From: Burkholderia latens
GTDB lineage: Bacteria > Pseudomonadota > Gammaproteobacteria > Burkholderiales > Burkholderiaceae
Assembly: GCF_001718795.1 (NCBI RefSeq)
Contig: NZ_CP013435.1
Location: 2,418,001 to 2,482,000 of the forward strand
Length of the DNA: 64,000 nt
Direction: 5' to 3'
In this document: positions 1 through 8,814 of the stretch, piece after piece
Layout of the letters: every line of letters starts with the position of its first letter
How positions within the stretch are numbered: position 1 is the stretch's first letter
Position numbers and translations under genes: made by a program
The notes under the pieces: generated by a model
What the model saw: the letters and a program-made list of their open reading frames with translations, nothing else
Told to the model about the DNA's origin: nothing
Databases searched by the model: none

Positions 1-420
1 CGTGCGCGCCTTGTGGCGAGCGGCAAGCCGGCCGCGCCGGTGCTGGTCGCGGACACCACGGTCACGATCGACGGGAAGATTCTCGGCAAGCCGGCCGATG
101 CCGACGAGGCACTCGCGATGCTGACGCGCCTCGCCGGCCGCGAACACGAGGTGCTGACGGCCGTCGCAGTCATCGGCGCGGACGGCGAACTCCTGCCGCC
201 CGCCCTGTCGCGCTCGTCGGTGCGCGTTTGCGCCGCATCGCGCGACGCGTTCGCGCGCTACGTGGACACCGGCGAGCCGTTCGGCAAGGCCGGCGCATAC
301 GCGATCCAGGGCCGCGCGGCCGAGTTCATCGAGCGAATCGACGGCTCCCATTCGGGTATCATGGGTCTGCCCCTTTTTGAGACTGCCGCGCTGCTGCGCG
401 CCGCGCGCGTCGCCTTCTGA
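1..420 (+). CDS. Maf family nucleotide pyrophosphatase, 5' truncated by window edge
   Basis: This is the C-terminal about 139 codons of a Maf/HAM1-superfamily house-cleaning enzyme. The family hydrolyses non-canonical nucleoside triphosphates such as dTTP/UTP or modified pyrimidines. The reading frame is open from base 1, so the N-terminus with the substrate-binding Ser-x-Arg region lies outside the window. What remains shows the family core: VADTTV followed by LGKP, then [10 protein letters not shown] and the late segment [11 protein letters not shown]. The stop is 8 bases before the RNase G start, the usual maf-rng arrangement of beta-proteobacteria, which suggests cotranscription. Family assignment is firm; which Maf subfamily (MafB/YceF versus Maf/YhdE) cannot be judged from this fragment. 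Confidence 0.9.
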   Translation, partial: RARLVASGKPAAPVLVADTTVTIDGKILGKPADADEALAMLTRLAGREHEVLTAVAVIGADGELLPPALSRSSVRVCAASRDAFARYVDTGEPFGKAGAYAIQGRAAEFIERIDGSHSGIMGLPLFETAALLRAARVAF

Positions 421-428
421 ATCCCACC

Positions 429-1898
429 ATGAACGAAGAAATCCTGATCAACCTCACGCCGCAGGAAACGCGGGTCGCACTCGTGCAGCAAGGCGCGGTG
501 CAGGAGCTTCACGTCGAGCGCACGCTGTCGCGCGGGCGGGTCGGCAACATCTACCTCGGCAAGGTCGTGCGCGTGCTGCCCGGCATGCAATCGGCGTTCA
601 TCGACATCGGCCTCGAACGCGCGGCGTTCCTGCACGTCGCGGACATCTGGCATCCGCGCCTCGCGGGCGAGCCGCAGTCGGGCGCGCCGCACCAGCCGAT
701 CGAGAAGACCGTGTTCGAAGGCCAGACACTGATGGTCCAGGTGATCAAGGATCCGATCGGCACGAAGGGCGCGCGGCTGTCGACGCAGGTCAGCATCGCG
801 GGCCGCACGCTCGTGTACCTGCCGCAGGAGCCGCACATCGGCATCTCGCAGAAGATCGAGAGCGAAGCCGAGCGCGAGGCCGTGCGTGCGCGGCTGACCG
901 CCGTGATCCCACCGGACGAGAAAGGCGGCTACATCGTGCGCACGATCGCCGAGGATGCGACGTCCGACGAACTGGCCGGCGACGTCGCGTACCTGCGCAA
1001 GACCTGGGCGACGATCGTCGCGCAGGCGCAGCGGATGCCGGCGACGAGCCTGCTGTATCAGGATCTCGACCTCGCGCAGCGCGTGCTGCGCGACTTCGCG
1101 AACGACGACACCACACGCATCCAGGTCGACTCGCGCGAAACCTACCAGCGCCTCGCGGAATTCGCGGCCGAGTTCACGCCGGCGGTGAGCCCGAAGCTGC
1201 ATCACTACACCGGCGAGCGGCCGCTGTTCGATCTGTACAACATCGAGACGGAGATCCAGCGTGCGCTGTCGCGCCGCGTCGATCTGAAGTCCGGCGGCTA
1301 TCTGATGATCGACCAGACCGAGGCGATGACGACGATCGACGTGAATACCGGCGGCTACGTCGGCGCGCGCAATTTCGACGACACGATCTTCAAGACCAAC
1401 CTCGAGGCCGCGCACACGATCGCGCGGCAACTGCGGCTGCGCAACCTCGGCGGGATCATCATCATCGACTTCATCGACATGGAGAACGCCGAGCATCGCG
1501 ACGCGGTGCTGTCCGAGCTGAAGAAGGCGCTGTCGCGCGACCGCACGCGCGTGACGGTCAACGGCTTTTCGCAGTTGGGGCTCGTGGAGATGACCCGCAA
1601 GCGCACGCGCGAATCGCTCGCGCACGTGCTGTGCGAACCCTGCCCGACCTGCCAGGGCAAGGGCCAGGTGAAGACGTCGCGCACCGTCTGCTACGACATC
1701 CTGCGCGAGATCCTGCGCGAGTCGCGCCAGTTCAATCCGCGCGAATTCCGCGTAATCGCCGCGCAGCAGGTGATCGACCTGTTCCTCGACGAGGAATCGC
1801 AGCATCTCGCGATGCTGATCGACTTCATCGGCAAGCCTGTGTCGCTACAGGTCGAGTCGAATCTGAGCCAGGAGCAATACGATATCGTGCTGATGTAA
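429..1898 (+). CDS. rng: Ribonuclease G
   Basis: 489-residue endoribonuclease of the RNase E/G family that matures the 16S rRNA 5' end and cleaves AU-rich single-stranded RNA. An N-terminal S1-like segment (about residues 35-110) precedes the catalytic DNase I-like region. The Mg-binding aspartates fall at D304 (in IDVNTGG) and D347 (in IIIDFIDM), the same numbering as E. coli RNase G. The zinc-link CPTC is C405-x2-C408. The length matches RNase G and the protein lacks the long C-terminal degradosome scaffold of RNase E. It starts 8 bases after maf and probably shares its transcript. Confidence 0.97.
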   Translation: MNEEILINLTPQETRVALVQQGAVQELHVERTLSRGRVGNIYLGKVVRVLPGMQSAFIDIGLERAAFLHVADIWHPRLAGEPQSGAPHQPIEKTVFEGQTLMVQVIKDPIGTKGARLSTQVSIAGRTLVYLPQEPHIGISQKIESEAEREAVRARLTAVIPPDEKGGYIVRTIAEDATSDELAGDVAYLRKTWATIVAQAQRMPATSLLYQDLDLAQRVLRDFANDDTTRIQVDSRETYQRLAEFAAEFTPAVSPKLHHYTGERPLFDLYNIETEIQRALSRRVDLKSGGYLMIDQTEAMTTIDVNTGGYVGARNFDDTIFKTNLEAAHTIARQLRLRNLGGIIIIDFIDMENAEHRDAVLSELKKALSRDRTRVTVNGFSQLGLVEMTRKRTRESLAHVLCEPCPTCQGKGQVKTSRTVCYDILREILRESRQFNPREFRVIAAQQVIDLFLDEESQHLAMLIDFIGKPVSLQVESNLSQEQYDIVLM

Positions 1899-1989
1899 CG
1901 CTCTGAGCCGACCGCCGCCGGCCCCGCCGCGCGGCGTCCAATGCGGCGCCCGCCGCCGCTTCCTTCCCCCTTCCCGTTCGTCACACACC

Positions 1990-2325
1990 ATGAGCAAACG
2001 CCACAACCGCCGCCAGCGCAAGAAACTCCACATCGCCGAGTTCCAGGAACTCGCGTTCAACGCGACCGCGCAGTACCGCAACGAGCTGTCCGACCTCGAG
2101 CGCGGTCAGCTGATCGACGCGTTCATCGATTTCGTCGAAGCCAACGGGCTGTTGACAGTCGCATCCGCCGACGAAGGCATTGGCGCGTACGTGATCTCCG
2201 GCGCCCCGCGCGGCACGACGACCGACGCCGACCGCGAGGCCGTGCGCGCATGGCTCGCCGCACGTCCGGAGCTGACCGACGTCCAGGTCAGCGAATTCAG
2301 CGACGCGTGGTATCCGGACGCCTGA
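1990..2325 (+). CDS. YggL family protein (DUF469), 50S-associated
   Basis: 111 residues. The N-terminus is strongly basic (KRHNRRQRKKLH) and is followed by the family signature segments FQELAFN and WLAARPELTDVQV. YggL-like proteins are small DUF469 proteins reported to associate with the large ribosomal subunit; their biochemical role is not established. The gene lies 91 bases after RNase G and is followed by a strong hairpin, so it probably ends the maf-rng transcript. The link to RNA metabolism is contextual. Confidence 0.88.
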   Translation: MSKRHNRRQRKKLHIAEFQELAFNATAQYRNELSDLERGQLIDAFIDFVEANGLLTVASADEGIGAYVISGAPRGTTTDADREAVRAWLAARPELTDVQVSEFSDAWYPDA

Positions 2326-2351
2326 CGTTCCGCTTGCTCCGCGCCTCATGC

Positions 2352-2392
2352 GGCGCCCGCTCCGTCGTCGACGGCCGGGCGCCGTGTTCTTT
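2352..2392 (+). terminator. Probable intrinsic terminator after the YggL gene
   Basis: A long hairpin begins 26 bases after the stop codon. Arms GGCGCCCG (2352-2359) and CGGGCGCC (2376-2383) pair, and the interior contains a second stem CCGTCG/CGACGG around a single T. It is followed by GTGTTCTTT, a modest U-rich tail. The stem is very stable but the U-tract is interrupted. Confidence 0.6.
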
Positions 2393-2586
2393 GGAGCCGC
2401 CGCCGACGCAGTTTCGGCGGTCGATCCTCGCCATTTGCCCGCCACCCCTCGCCCATTCCTCCGCAGAAATCGGTCCTGAAAGGAAGACACGTTAAACTCT
2501 CACCTCGCGTGGTGCGCCGCCCGCACCCGCCATCCATCGCCAGCGCGAGCCTTCGGGCACGCCCCCGACCCATGGAGTGAGTGTCA

Positions 2587-3552
2587 ATGAGCGGCGGACT
2601 TCCGTTTCCCGCATCCCGCATGCCGTTTCCGTCGTCGACGGTCTTCCTCGTTCTCGCAGCCGCTGCGCTGCTGTCCGGCTGCGGGCTGCTGCCGACGCAG
2701 AATCCGCCTGCCCCGATCAGCGAGGCGCTCGTCGAGCCCGTCGGTGAAACCGCAGGCGAACCGTTGACGATGCCGCCCGTGCCGCCGCTCGTGCAGCCGG
2801 AGGAACCCGAAGCGCCGAAAAAACCGCACCGCGAGGCGCCACGGCCGAAACCGGTGCAGCGCCCCGAATCGCCGACGCCGGCGCCGCCCCCACCGCCTCC
2901 GCTGATTGCGACGCGCCCGGTCGAGCGCAGCCAGATCCATGCGCTGCTCGACAGTGAAGTCGCGCGCCGCAACGGCAAGGTGATCGGTCGCGCGGTCGAC
3001 ATGGTCGTCGATGCGGGCGGCAAGCCGCGCGAGATGATCGTCAACCTGCAGGGCTTCATGGGCGTCGGCGACCGCAAGGTCAGCTTCCCGTGGAACGTGT
3101 TCCGCTTCACGCCGGGCGGCAAGCAGGAGCCGATCGTGCTCGACGTGCCGTCGGGCGAGCTGCCCCCGGCCGCTCGACCCAAGGCCGTGCCGTTGTCGGG
3201 TTCGGCCGCGGCGTCGCCCACGACGCGGCTGCCGATGCTCGACAGCGACATCGAGCGCCCGAACGGCACGAAGATCGGCCGCGTCGTCGACGTGCTGATC
3301 GACCGCGCCGCACAGCCGCAGGCCGTCGTGCTCGACCTCGGCGGGCTCGTCAATACCGACCGCCGTTCGATTGCCGCGAGCTGGGGCGCGCTGCGCTTCG
3401 TCACGCGCGACAAGGCGCTGCATCCGCAGCTCGACCTGAACGACGCGCAGATCAAGGCCGCCCCGCCCTATGCGGCCGACAAGCCGATCGTCGTGGTCTC
3501 GCCCCCGGTTTCCGCCGCCGCGCCGGCTTCGTCTGCGAGTGCTGCCCGATGA
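2587..3552 (+). CDS. PRC-barrel-like lipoprotein with two internal repeats
   Basis: 321 residues. A signal peptide ends in the lipobox LLSGC, so a diacylated lipoprotein is expected. A Pro-rich spacer (about residues 35-110, including a run of prolines) leads into two homologous PRC-barrel-like units at about residues 115-175 and 215-277. Both units contain LDS followed by NGxxIGRxVD, which marks an internal duplication. The ATG at 2587 is preferred over the in-frame GTG at 2581 because GGAG at 2574-2577 lies 9 bases from the ATG but only 3 from the GTG. The stop overlaps the downstream MFS gene (ATGA), so the two are translationally coupled. Function is unknown; PRC barrels usually mediate protein interactions. 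Confidence 0.8.
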   Translation: MSGGLPFPASRMPFPSSTVFLVLAAAALLSGCGLLPTQNPPAPISEALVEPVGETAGEPLTMPPVPPLVQPEEPEAPKKPHREAPRPKPVQRPESPTPAPPPPPPLIATRPVERSQIHALLDSEVARRNGKVIGRAVDMVVDAGGKPREMIVNLQGFMGVGDRKVSFPWNVFRFTPGGKQEPIVLDVPSGELPPAARPKAVPLSGSAAASPTTRLPMLDSDIERPNGTKIGRVVDVLIDRAAQPQAVVLDLGGLVNTDRRSIAASWGALRFVTRDKALHPQLDLNDAQIKAAPPYAADKPIVVVSPPVSAAAPASSASAAR

Positions 3553-4817
3553 CGATCAAGCATTCCGTCAGCGTTCGCAGTCTCCGCGCTCTCGACTGGC
3601 TCAACTTCTTCGTTGCAAACGTTCAAACCGGCTTCGGTCCGTTCATCGCGTCCTACCTCGCATCGCACAAGTGGACGCAGGGCGAGATCGGCATGGTGCT
3701 GTCGATCGGCACGATCAGCGCGATGGTCAGTCAGGTGCCGGGCGGCGCCGCCGTTGACGCGCTCAAGAACAAGAAAGGCGCGGCCGCATGGGCGATCGCC
3801 GCGATCATCCTGTCCGCGGTGCTGCTCGCATCGAGCCCGACGATCGTGCCGGTGATCGCGGCCGAGGTGTTTCACGGCTTCGCGAGCTGCATGCTCGTGC
3901 CGGCGATGGCCGCGATCTCGTTCTCGCTCGTGGGCCGCGCGGATCTCGGCGACCGGCTCGGCCGCAACGCGCGCTGGGCATCGATCGGCAGTGCCGTCGC
4001 TGCGGGGCTGATGGGACTCACCGGCGAGTATTTCTCCGCGCGCGCGGTGTTCTGGCTGACCGCCGTGCTCGCATTGCCCGCGCTGTTCGCGCTCGCGATG
4101 ATCCAGCCGACGCACGAAGTGATCCCGCATGCGCAGAAGCCGGACGACCGCGACGATCACGACGAAGGCGAGGAACGCGAAACGCTGATCGAACTGCTGC
4201 GCGATCGCCGGATGCTGACCTTCGCGGCGTGCGTCGTGCTGTTCCACCTGTCGAACGCGGCGATGCTCAACCTCGCGGCCGGCGAAGTAACGGCCGGAAT
4301 GGGCGAGAACGTGCAACTCGTGATCGCCGCGTGCATCATCGTGCCGCAGGCGATCGTGGCAATGCTGTCGCCATGGGTCGGCCGCTCAGCGCAACGCTGG
4401 GGGCGCCGGCCGATCCTGCTGCTCGGCTTCTCGGCGCTGCCGGTGCGTGCGCTGCTGTTCGCCGGCGTCAGCAGCCCGTACCTGCTGGTACCGGTGCAAA
4501 TGCTCGATGGCATCAGCGCGGCGGTGTTCGGCGTCATGCTGCCGCTCATTGCGGCCGACGTCGCGGCCGGCAAGGGGCGCTACAACCTGTGCATCGGGCT
4601 GTTCGGTCTGTCGGCCGGGATCGGCGCGACGCTCAGCACGGCCGTGGCCGGCTACGTCGCCGATCACTTCGGCAACGCGGTCAGCTTCTTCGGGCTCGCC
4701 GCCGCCGGTGCGCTTGCGGTGCTGCTGGTCTGGCTTGCGATGCCGGAAACGCGCGTCGAGAATGGCGACGCGACTGCCGGCGAGCCGGCCGCCGCGCCGT
4801 CGGAGCAGACGCACTGA
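3549..4817 (+). CDS. MFS transporter
   Basis: 422-residue major facilitator superfamily permease with 12 predicted membrane helices. A hydrophilic acidic/His loop (HAQKPDDRDDHDEGEERE, about residues 194-211) lies in the middle, between the two six-helix halves. The N-terminus is LDWLNFFVANVQTGFGPF, followed by the helix 2-3 motif GGAAVDALKNKKG. The start is the ATG overlapping the lipoprotein stop by four bases (ATGA). The frame stays open upstream inside that gene, but that part is the antisense-like shadow of another frame. The substrate cannot be inferred. Coupling to a periplasmic-facing lipoprotein suggests a common envelope function. Confidence 0.9.
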   Translation: MTIKHSVSVRSLRALDWLNFFVANVQTGFGPFIASYLASHKWTQGEIGMVLSIGTISAMVSQVPGGAAVDALKNKKGAAAWAIAAIILSAVLLASSPTIVPVIAAEVFHGFASCMLVPAMAAISFSLVGRADLGDRLGRNARWASIGSAVAAGLMGLTGEYFSARAVFWLTAVLALPALFALAMIQPTHEVIPHAQKPDDRDDHDEGEERETLIELLRDRRMLTFAACVVLFHLSNAAMLNLAAGEVTAGMGENVQLVIAACIIVPQAIVAMLSPWVGRSAQRWGRRPILLLGFSALPVRALLFAGVSSPYLLVPVQMLDGISAAVFGVMLPLIAADVAAGKGRYNLCIGLFGLSAGIGATLSTAVAGYVADHFGNAVSFFGLAAAGALAVLLVWLAMPETRVENGDATAGEPAAAPSEQTH

Positions 4818-4856
4818 CGCACTCGCACGCCGCATCCGCCTGAGGTCACGCAGACG

Positions 4857-5441
4857 ATGGACACGATCAGGACCCTCAACGAAGCCCGCCAGCAGATCCA
4901 GCAATCGATCTTCGATCTGTTCAAGGGGCTCACCTTCGGCGAACGGCTCGCGCAAGGCGCGCTGATGGCGTTGCAGGCCGTCTGCGGCGCGTGTCTCGCG
5001 TACGCGATCGGCCGCGCCCTGCACACCGAGCAAGCCGTGTGGGCGGCGATCACCGCGATCGCCGTCACGCAGCACAACTACTCGGACACGATGTCGCTGT
5101 CGCGCGATCAGTTCATCGGCGCGATGATCGGCGGCCTCGTCGGCTTCGCGGGCGCGGCGCTCGGCGGCGATCGCGTCGTTGCGTATGCGATTGCGGTCGC
5201 AGTTGCGATCGTCGCGTGCTGGTGTCTGAACGTCGGCAGCGCGGCACGGCTCGGCGGCGTGACCGCAACGATCGTGCTGCTGTTCCCGGGCAACGGCCCC
5301 CTGTGGGACATTCCGCTGATGCGGCTCGCGGAAGTGGCGCTCGGCACCGTGTGCGCGCTCGGCGTGTGCTGGCTGATGTCGCGGATCGAGCGATGCTGGT
5401 ACCGGCGGGCGGCGGACCATCGCAAGGACGCGAATACCTGA
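4857..5441 (+). CDS. FUSC/aromatic-acid exporter-like inner membrane protein
   Basis: 194 residues with a short N-terminal amphipathic helix and about five to six hydrophobic segments. The pattern (LACLAYAIGRALHTEQAVWAAITAI-like with conserved WAAITA) is that of the FUSC/ArAE membrane domain found in aromatic-acid and fusaric-acid exporters. It is much shorter than full ArAE exporters (650-700 residues) and has only one membrane module without the soluble domain, so a dimer is likely. It follows the MFS gene by 39 bases and may be in the same transcript. Substrate unknown. Confidence 0.75.
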   Translation: MDTIRTLNEARQQIQQSIFDLFKGLTFGERLAQGALMALQAVCGACLAYAIGRALHTEQAVWAAITAIAVTQHNYSDTMSLSRDQFIGAMIGGLVGFAGAALGGDRVVAYAIAVAVAIVACWCLNVGSAARLGGVTATIVLLFPGNGPLWDIPLMRLAEVALGTVCALGVCWLMSRIERCWYRRAADHRKDANT

Positions 5442-5444
5442 CGC

Positions 5445-5470
5445 GGTTGCCGGACGCAAGCCCGGCAACC
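5445..5470. terminator. Hairpin between convergent genes
   Basis: A perfect 9-bp stem GGTTGCCGG / CCGGCAACC with an 8-base loop sits in the 58-bp gap between the FUSC-like gene (+) and the RcnB-like gene (-). No clear U-run follows on either strand, so it may be a weak or Rho-assisted terminator. Confidence 0.4.
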
Positions 5471-5499
5471 GGATGAACCGAGGATCCGTGGCGAAAGCG

Positions 5500-5883
5500 T
5501 TACGGACCGACGCGCAGCACGATGCCCGAGCCGATCTGCACGAGCAGATAGTCGCCGCCCACGCCGACCCAGTGATAGCCGCGCGGCGGCGGGCTCAGGT
5601 GATAGCCGCGCCAGTCGTCGACCACGTACTGGCGATCGCGGAATTCGTCGGGCAGGCGGTCGCCCTTGTGCCAGTCTCGGCGCGGCTGGTCGGCCCAGCG
5701 CGGCGGCACGTCGTCGTCGCGATGCATCGCGTGGCCCGGCGGCATGTGCTTCGGGCCATGGCCGCGGTGCATGCCCGGGCCGCCGTGATCGTCGTCGTTG
5801 CCATGCCCCTGCGCCATCGCGGCCGGTGCCGCGACCGTCGCGGCGAGCAGCGCGGCCAGCATCATCCCGTGCATCTTCCTCAT
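5500..5883 (-). CDS. RcnB-like periplasmic protein
   Basis: 127 residues. A signal peptide is predicted (MRKMHGMMLAALLAATVAA to about AMAQ). The mature part is very His/Asp/Gly-rich (DDDHGGPGMHRGHGPKHM) and ends in an RcnB-type domain: a WxxGDRLP-like stretch, YVVDDWRGY, PPxGYHWV, then VGGDYLLV. E. coli RcnB is a periplasmic nickel/cobalt homeostasis protein; the His-rich segment is consistent with metal binding, but this homologue's metal is unknown. The start at 5883 is supported by GGAGGG 8 bases upstream. It is monocistronic, between convergent FUSC and upstream msbA (82 bp). Confidence 0.85.
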   Translation of the reverse strand: MRKMHGMMLAALLAATVAAPAAMAQGHGNDDDHGGPGMHRGHGPKHMPPGHAMHRDDDVPPRWADQPRRDWHKGDRLPDEFRDRQYVVDDWRGYHLSPPPRGYHWVGVGGDYLLVQIGSGIVLRVGP

Positions 5884-5965
5884 CGTTCTTCCCTCCGTGT
5901 TGTCACGTCGAATCGGAAACAACTGGACTGCACGATCAAGCCTAGCACACGCGCGTGGCGCAGCG

Positions 5966-7750
5966 TCAGGCCGCCTGCTGCTGGTACTGGATCCGGTGGA
6001 GGTGTGCGTACAGCCCGCCGTGGCGAAGCAGTTCGTCGTGGCTGCCCTCTTCGACGATCTTGCCGGCCTCGAGCACGAGGATCCGGTCCGCACGCTCGAT
6101 GGTCGACAGCCGGTGCGCAATCACGAGCGTCGTGCGCCCTTCCATCAACCGCTCGAGCGCGGCCTGCACGTGACGCTCGGATTCCGAATCGAGCGCCGAG
6201 GTCGCCTCGTCGAGGATCAGGATCGGCGCGTCCTTGTAGATCGCGCGCGCGATCGCGAGCCGCTGGCGCTGGCCGCCCGACAGGCGCATTCCGTTGCCGC
6301 CCACCACCGTGTCGAGCCCGTCCGGCATTGCAGCGACCGCATCGGCGAGGTTCGCGGCCTCGAGCGCCGCCTGCACGCGGGCCCGATCGGGCGTCTGCCC
6401 GTATGCAACGTTCGCGGCGATCGTATCGTTGAACAGCACGACATCCTGGCTGACCATCGCCATCTGTGCGCGCAGCGCGTGGATGTCGTAGTCGGCCACC
6501 GGCACGCCGTCGACCAGGATCGCGCCGCCGGTGGGATCGAAGAAGCGCGGCAGCAGGTTCACGAGCGTCGTCTTGCCGCTGCCTGACGGGCCCGCGAGGG
6601 CGATCATCTCGCCCGGTGCGACTTTGAACGAAATACGGTCGAGTGTCGGACGCTCGGATGCGCCATAGTCGAACGATACGTCGCGGAACTCGATCTCGCC
6701 GCGTGCGCGCGGCAGCGCGCGGCCGCCGCCCTGCGGCTCGGCCGGTTCGTCGATCAGGCCGAAGATCAGCTCGGCGGCGGTCACCGCACGCTGCAGCGGC
6801 TGATTCACGTCGATCAAGTGCTTGAGCGGTGAAATGATCAGCAGCATCGACGTGACGAACGCGACGAAGCCGCCTACCGTGGTCTGATCGTGCTTCGACT
6901 GCACGACCGCAACCGTGATCACGATCGCAAGCGCGATCGACGCGAGAAACTGCGTCAAAGGTTGCGCGAGGCCGCCGGCAACGGTCATCCTCATCGCATA
7001 GCCGCGCAGGCGTTTGGCCATTTCGCTGAAGCGCGAGATTTCGTATGGCTCGCCGTTATACACCTTGACGACCTTGTAGCCGGCGACGGCCTCCTCAACG
7101 ACGTACGAAAGGTCGTTGGTGAGCATCTGCTGATCGCGCCCGAGCCTGCGCAGACGCCGATTGATCTTGCTGACGAGCCAGCCGATGCCCGGCAGGATCA
7201 CGGCAATGATCAGCGTGAGCCGCCAATTCAGATAGAACAAGTAGCCCAGCAGGAACACGACGGTCAGCGAGTCGCGCACCAGTGTGACCATCACGCTGAC
7301 CAACACGTTCAGGATCTGATTGACCTCGAACACGATCGCGTTGATCACCGTGCTCGCCGTTTCACGCTGAAAAAAGGATGCGCTGGTGTTGACCATCCGG
7401 GAAAACATGTCAAGGCGCATCTGCAGCAGGATCCGGTTCGACACGTAGGCGAGCAGATACTGCGATGCGTACTGCGCCGCGCCGCGCACGAACGCAAGGC
7501 TGATCACGGCGATCGGCACGAACCATACCGCCTGATGACTTCCGTTGCTGCCGAAACCATGATCGAGGAGCGGTTTGAGCAGGGCCGGAATGCCGGCGTC
7601 GGTCGCCGAACTGATCGCCATCGCCAGCACGCCGAGCAGCAGCACGCCCACCAGCGGACGAACGTAGACCCACAGCCGCTTGCCGACCGCGGAGGTTTGC
7701 GTATGTCCGTCGCCGACTGGCCTTCTGAGGCCTGTTTGGTGCTTGCTCAA
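5966..7750 (-). CDS. msbA: Lipid A export ATP-binding/permease MsbA
   Basis: 594-residue ABC half-transporter that homodimerises and flips lipid A-core across the inner membrane. A six-helix exporter transmembrane domain spans about residues 30-330. The nucleotide-binding domain follows, with Walker [10 protein letters not shown] (K393), the signature LSGGQRQR, Walker B ILILDEAT and the H-loop IAHR. It lies at the downstream end of a minus-strand run with a glycosyltransferase and an O-antigen-ligase-like gene, which fits an LPS assembly cluster. Lipid-A-type assignment over a generic MDR exporter rests on this context and on overall family resemblance. Confidence 0.93.
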   Translation of the reverse strand: MSKHQTGLRRPVGDGHTQTSAVGKRLWVYVRPLVGVLLLGVLAMAISSATDAGIPALLKPLLDHGFGSNGSHQAVWFVPIAVISLAFVRGAAQYASQYLLAYVSNRILLQMRLDMFSRMVNTSASFFQRETASTVINAIVFEVNQILNVLVSVMVTLVRDSLTVVFLLGYLFYLNWRLTLIIAVILPGIGWLVSKINRRLRRLGRDQQMLTNDLSYVVEEAVAGYKVVKVYNGEPYEISRFSEMAKRLRGYAMRMTVAGGLAQPLTQFLASIALAIVITVAVVQSKHDQTTVGGFVAFVTSMLLIISPLKHLIDVNQPLQRAVTAAELIFGLIDEPAEPQGGGRALPRARGEIEFRDVSFDYGASERPTLDRISFKVAPGEMIALAGPSGSGKTTLVNLLPRFFDPTGGAILVDGVPVADYDIHALRAQMAMVSQDVVLFNDTIAANVAYGQTPDRARVQAALEAANLADAVAAMPDGLDTVVGGNGMRLSGGQRQRLAIARAIYKDAPILILDEATSALDSESERHVQAALERLMEGRTTLVIAHRLSTIERADRILVLEAGKIVEEGSHDELLRHGGLYAHLHRIQYQQQAA

Positions 7751-7806
7751 GACGATCCTTTGATCCGAATGGGACGAGCCCGGGATGGTTTGTTAAACGG
7801 AGCGAA

Positions 7807-8814
7807 TTATAAGGCTCGCGGCTCCTCCAGCTCGAACGCGCGCCGGATCTGCGCGATGAATACGTCAGCTTCCTGATGAATCATCTGCCGATATGGCTCG
7901 AATTCGGCCGAACAGCGAGCGAAATCGTCAAAAATCGTACCGATGACCTGGCCGAACTGCTCGACGAATCCGCTCGCCTTTGGGTCGAGCTTGTACGTGT
8001 CCGGTATCGGCACATCCACCGGGTTGCCGGCGGAGCCGTGCCGGGCCGTGACCACGCAGCAGCCGTGCACGGCCGCCTCGCGCGGCAGCCGGTCCCGGCC
8101 CGGATGGTGCCCGAAGTCGATATAGACCTTGGCGGCGCAAAACGCATCGGCAAGTTGCTCGCGGTTCAGGCCGCGCAACGGCTTGAATTGCCACTGCGGG
8201 TATGCACGCATCAGGCGCTCGGTAGTCGCCCGTCCCTTGCTCGGGTTGTACAGAATCACGTCGTCGTGCCGAGCGGCGGCCAGGCGCCGCGGCAACGCCG
8301 CCAGATAATCGGGCGAGGTGTAAACCGGGATCGAATCAGTCAGCGGCAGCACGGAAAAACCACGTGCCGCAAGATATGACTGCGCGTGATGGCTTTGGGC
8401 GAAGTGCTTCAGATGCCGTAATGCACCAATTCCACCCAACGGCCGCTTGCCCTTGATCCACGCCTTGAAATAGCGGAAGCGGTCACGCAGCGGGTTTCCG
8501 TAGCGCACGCATGTGTAATTGTTCAACGACATCCACCAAATCGCCGCGTCGGCGTGTCGGACGTGCAGCGCGTCGGTCGGCATGATCTCGGGAAACACGA
8601 CGAGTTCGCCGGGATTGTCCGCATACGCCTCCACCGGCGCCGCGTACTTGCGATACGGTTCGGGCGTTTCGAATGTTCGGCTGAAAGGACTGTACACAAT
8701 CGCTGCCGGCTGGCCCAACCGGTTCAATTCGGCGACGAGCTGATGCAGCGCCTCGGGGCCGGCCGTCATCGCGCCGCCCGGGCAAACGACCCTGATTTTG
8801 GTATACCGATTCAT
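7807..8814 (-). CDS. Putative LPS core glycosyltransferase, unnamed family
   Basis: 335 residues. The family is not recognised with certainty. The N-terminal half contains VVCPGGAMTAGPEALHQL, resembling the sugar-acceptor loop region of GT-B enzymes. The C-terminal half has YNPSKG and then VYIDFGHHPGRDRLPREAA, where a GT4-like enzyme places its conserved Glu-containing nucleotide-sugar site. The ATG at 8814 overlaps the stop of the upstream O-antigen-ligase-like gene (ATGA), and msbA follows 56 bp later, so all three are likely one operon. A role in LPS core or O-unit decoration is inferred from context only. Confidence 0.65.
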   Translation of the reverse strand: MNRYTKIRVVCPGGAMTAGPEALHQLVAELNRLGQPAAIVYSPFSRTFETPEPYRKYAAPVEAYADNPGELVVFPEIMPTDALHVRHADAAIWWMSLNNYTCVRYGNPLRDRFRYFKAWIKGKRPLGGIGALRHLKHFAQSHHAQSYLAARGFSVLPLTDSIPVYTSPDYLAALPRRLAAARHDDVILYNPSKGRATTERLMRAYPQWQFKPLRGLNREQLADAFCAAKVYIDFGHHPGRDRLPREAAVHGCCVVTARHGSAGNPVDVPIPDTYKLDPKASGFVEQFGQVIGTIFDDFARCSAEFEPYRQMIHQEADVFIAQIRRAFELEEPRAL

